Shown piece after piece: positions 5,078-5,554 of a stretch of DNA of 5,554 nt. The translations under genes and the position numbers were made by a program. Numbering within the stretch: the stretch's first letter is position 1; every line of letters starts with the position of its first letter. This DNA is from an uncultured Pirellula sp. Lineage in GTDB: Bacteria > Planctomycetota > Planctomycetia > Pirellulales > Pirellulaceae. The stretch is from contig CAILTZ010000402.1 of the NCBI GenBank assembly GCA_903837255.1, forward strand, positions 1-5,554, given 5' to 3'. The notes under the pieces are model-generated. The model was not told the DNA's origin, ran no database searches, and was given only the letters and a program-made list of their open reading frames with translations.

Positions 5078-5554
5078 ATGAAAATCGATCTGCTCATCAC
5101 CGAAATCCACACCGGCGGAGCCGAACGATGCTGCACGCAATTGGCGATCTATTTGAGGGAAAAAGGGCACGCCGTCCGGGTCGTCTCGATCGCTCCTGCC
5201 CCCTCGGGGGCTACCGAAGAACTCCTCTGGAAAAAACTTCAGGCTCACAGCGTCGATGTTCATTTTTTAAACGCTAGCAAATCCAGGCAGTTACCTTGGG
5301 CCCGACATAAGCTCCTGCGATTAATCCAGCAGAGCAAACCCGACATCGCTCAAAGCTTTCTCTGGCACGCCAATGTGTTGGGTGCGTGGTGCTATCCCAA
5401 GCATCGCGTGCCGGTCCTGGCCGGGTCCCGAGTCGCCGAGCCTAGACGATGGCGAAGCTCCCTGGCTTGGACTTGGCGAGACCGCGTCGAAAAAGTCGTC
5501 TGCGTCAGCCAGGAAGTTGCCCAGTGGAGCAGGGACAGCGAAGGCATTGCTCAA
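5078..5554 (+). CDS. GT-B glycosyltransferase (GT4-like), N-terminal part only
   Basis: The window holds the first 159 residues; the gene runs off the right edge. Family members usually have about 350-400 residues, so roughly the N-terminal acceptor domain is seen. The start at 5078 is the first possible one, because an in-frame TGA lies directly before it. No strong Shine-Dalgarno is visible; a purine-rich GGGGCGAG stretch (5062-5069) is the only candidate. Motifs are the first beta strand KIDLLI, the glycine-rich HTGGAER (11-17) typical of GT4-type N-domains, KPDIAQSFLWHAN (87-99, the usual PDI-H-H-N type segment), VPVLAGSR (111-118) and VVCVSQEV (140-147, where family members end the N-domain). 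Such enzymes transfer sugars from nucleotide-sugar donors to lipid, glycan or protein acceptors at the cytoplasmic face of the membrane. The donor-binding EX7E region is beyond the window, so the sugar cannot be guessed. Confidence 0.88.
   Translation, partial: MKIDLLITEIHTGGAERCCTQLAIYLREKGHAVRVVSIAPAPSGATEELLWKKLQAHSVDVHFLNASKSRQLPWARHKLLRLIQQSKPDIAQSFLWHANVLGAWCYPKHRVPVLAGSRVAEPRRWRSSLAWTWRDRVEKVVCVSQEVAQWSRDSEGIAQ

Noticed and set aside
1..5554. A new defence, mobile or retron-like system.
   Set aside because: No reverse transcriptase, integrase, transposase, toxin-antitoxin pair, CRISPR array or clustered defence domains were found; the nuclease is predicted to be exported.

Overview
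The window looks like ordinary chromosomal DNA of a Planctomycetes-type bacterium, most likely Pirellulaceae-like. The basis is moderate GC with sparse AT-rich islands, short operons with switching strands, many exported proteins with low-complexity Pro/Ser/Gly tails, and large poorly conserved membrane or exported proteins. This placement is inference; there is no rRNA or marker gene here to prove it. I see no tRNA, rRNA, CRISPR array, transposase or phage gene.

Layout. (1) Positions 49-2010, minus strand: two genes read leftwards. The upstream one (1348-2010) encodes a small exported Cys-containing protein whose Pro-rich tail contains a 15-bp/5-residue repeat. The downstream one (49-1215) encodes a 388-residue three-helix membrane protein resembling polysaccharide chain-length regulators in outline only. 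The 132-bp gap between them holds two small palindromes and a GC-rich hairpin with a T-run just before the second gene's ribosome binding site. (2) Positions 2011-2274: a divergent intergenic region with an AT-rich inverted repeat. (3) Positions 2275-3700, plus strand: moaB (molybdenum cofactor biosynthesis) overlapping by 14 bp a gene for an exported alpha/beta-hydrolase of the esterase type. (4) Positions 3718-4902, minus strand: a predicted lipoprotein with a DNase I-like endonuclease/exonuclease/phosphatase domain, convergent with the hydrolase. (5) Positions 4903-5077: a divergent intergenic region with an inverted repeat and a tandem 15-bp repeat. The tandem repeat forms a 13-codon reading frame ending directly at the next start codon. 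(6) From 5078 to the window edge, plus strand: the N-terminal part of a GT-B glycosyltransferase, truncated by the window.

The genes do not form one clear pathway. Cell-envelope work is the common thread: a Wzz-like membrane protein, a glycosyltransferase, an exported esterase, an envelope-anchored nuclease and a small exported protein. moaB is an isolated housekeeping gene co-transcribed with the esterase. I found no convincing new defence or mobile system. The most interesting items are small-scale: the pentapeptide repeat, the leader-like arrangements before two genes, and the surface-anchored DNase I-like protein.
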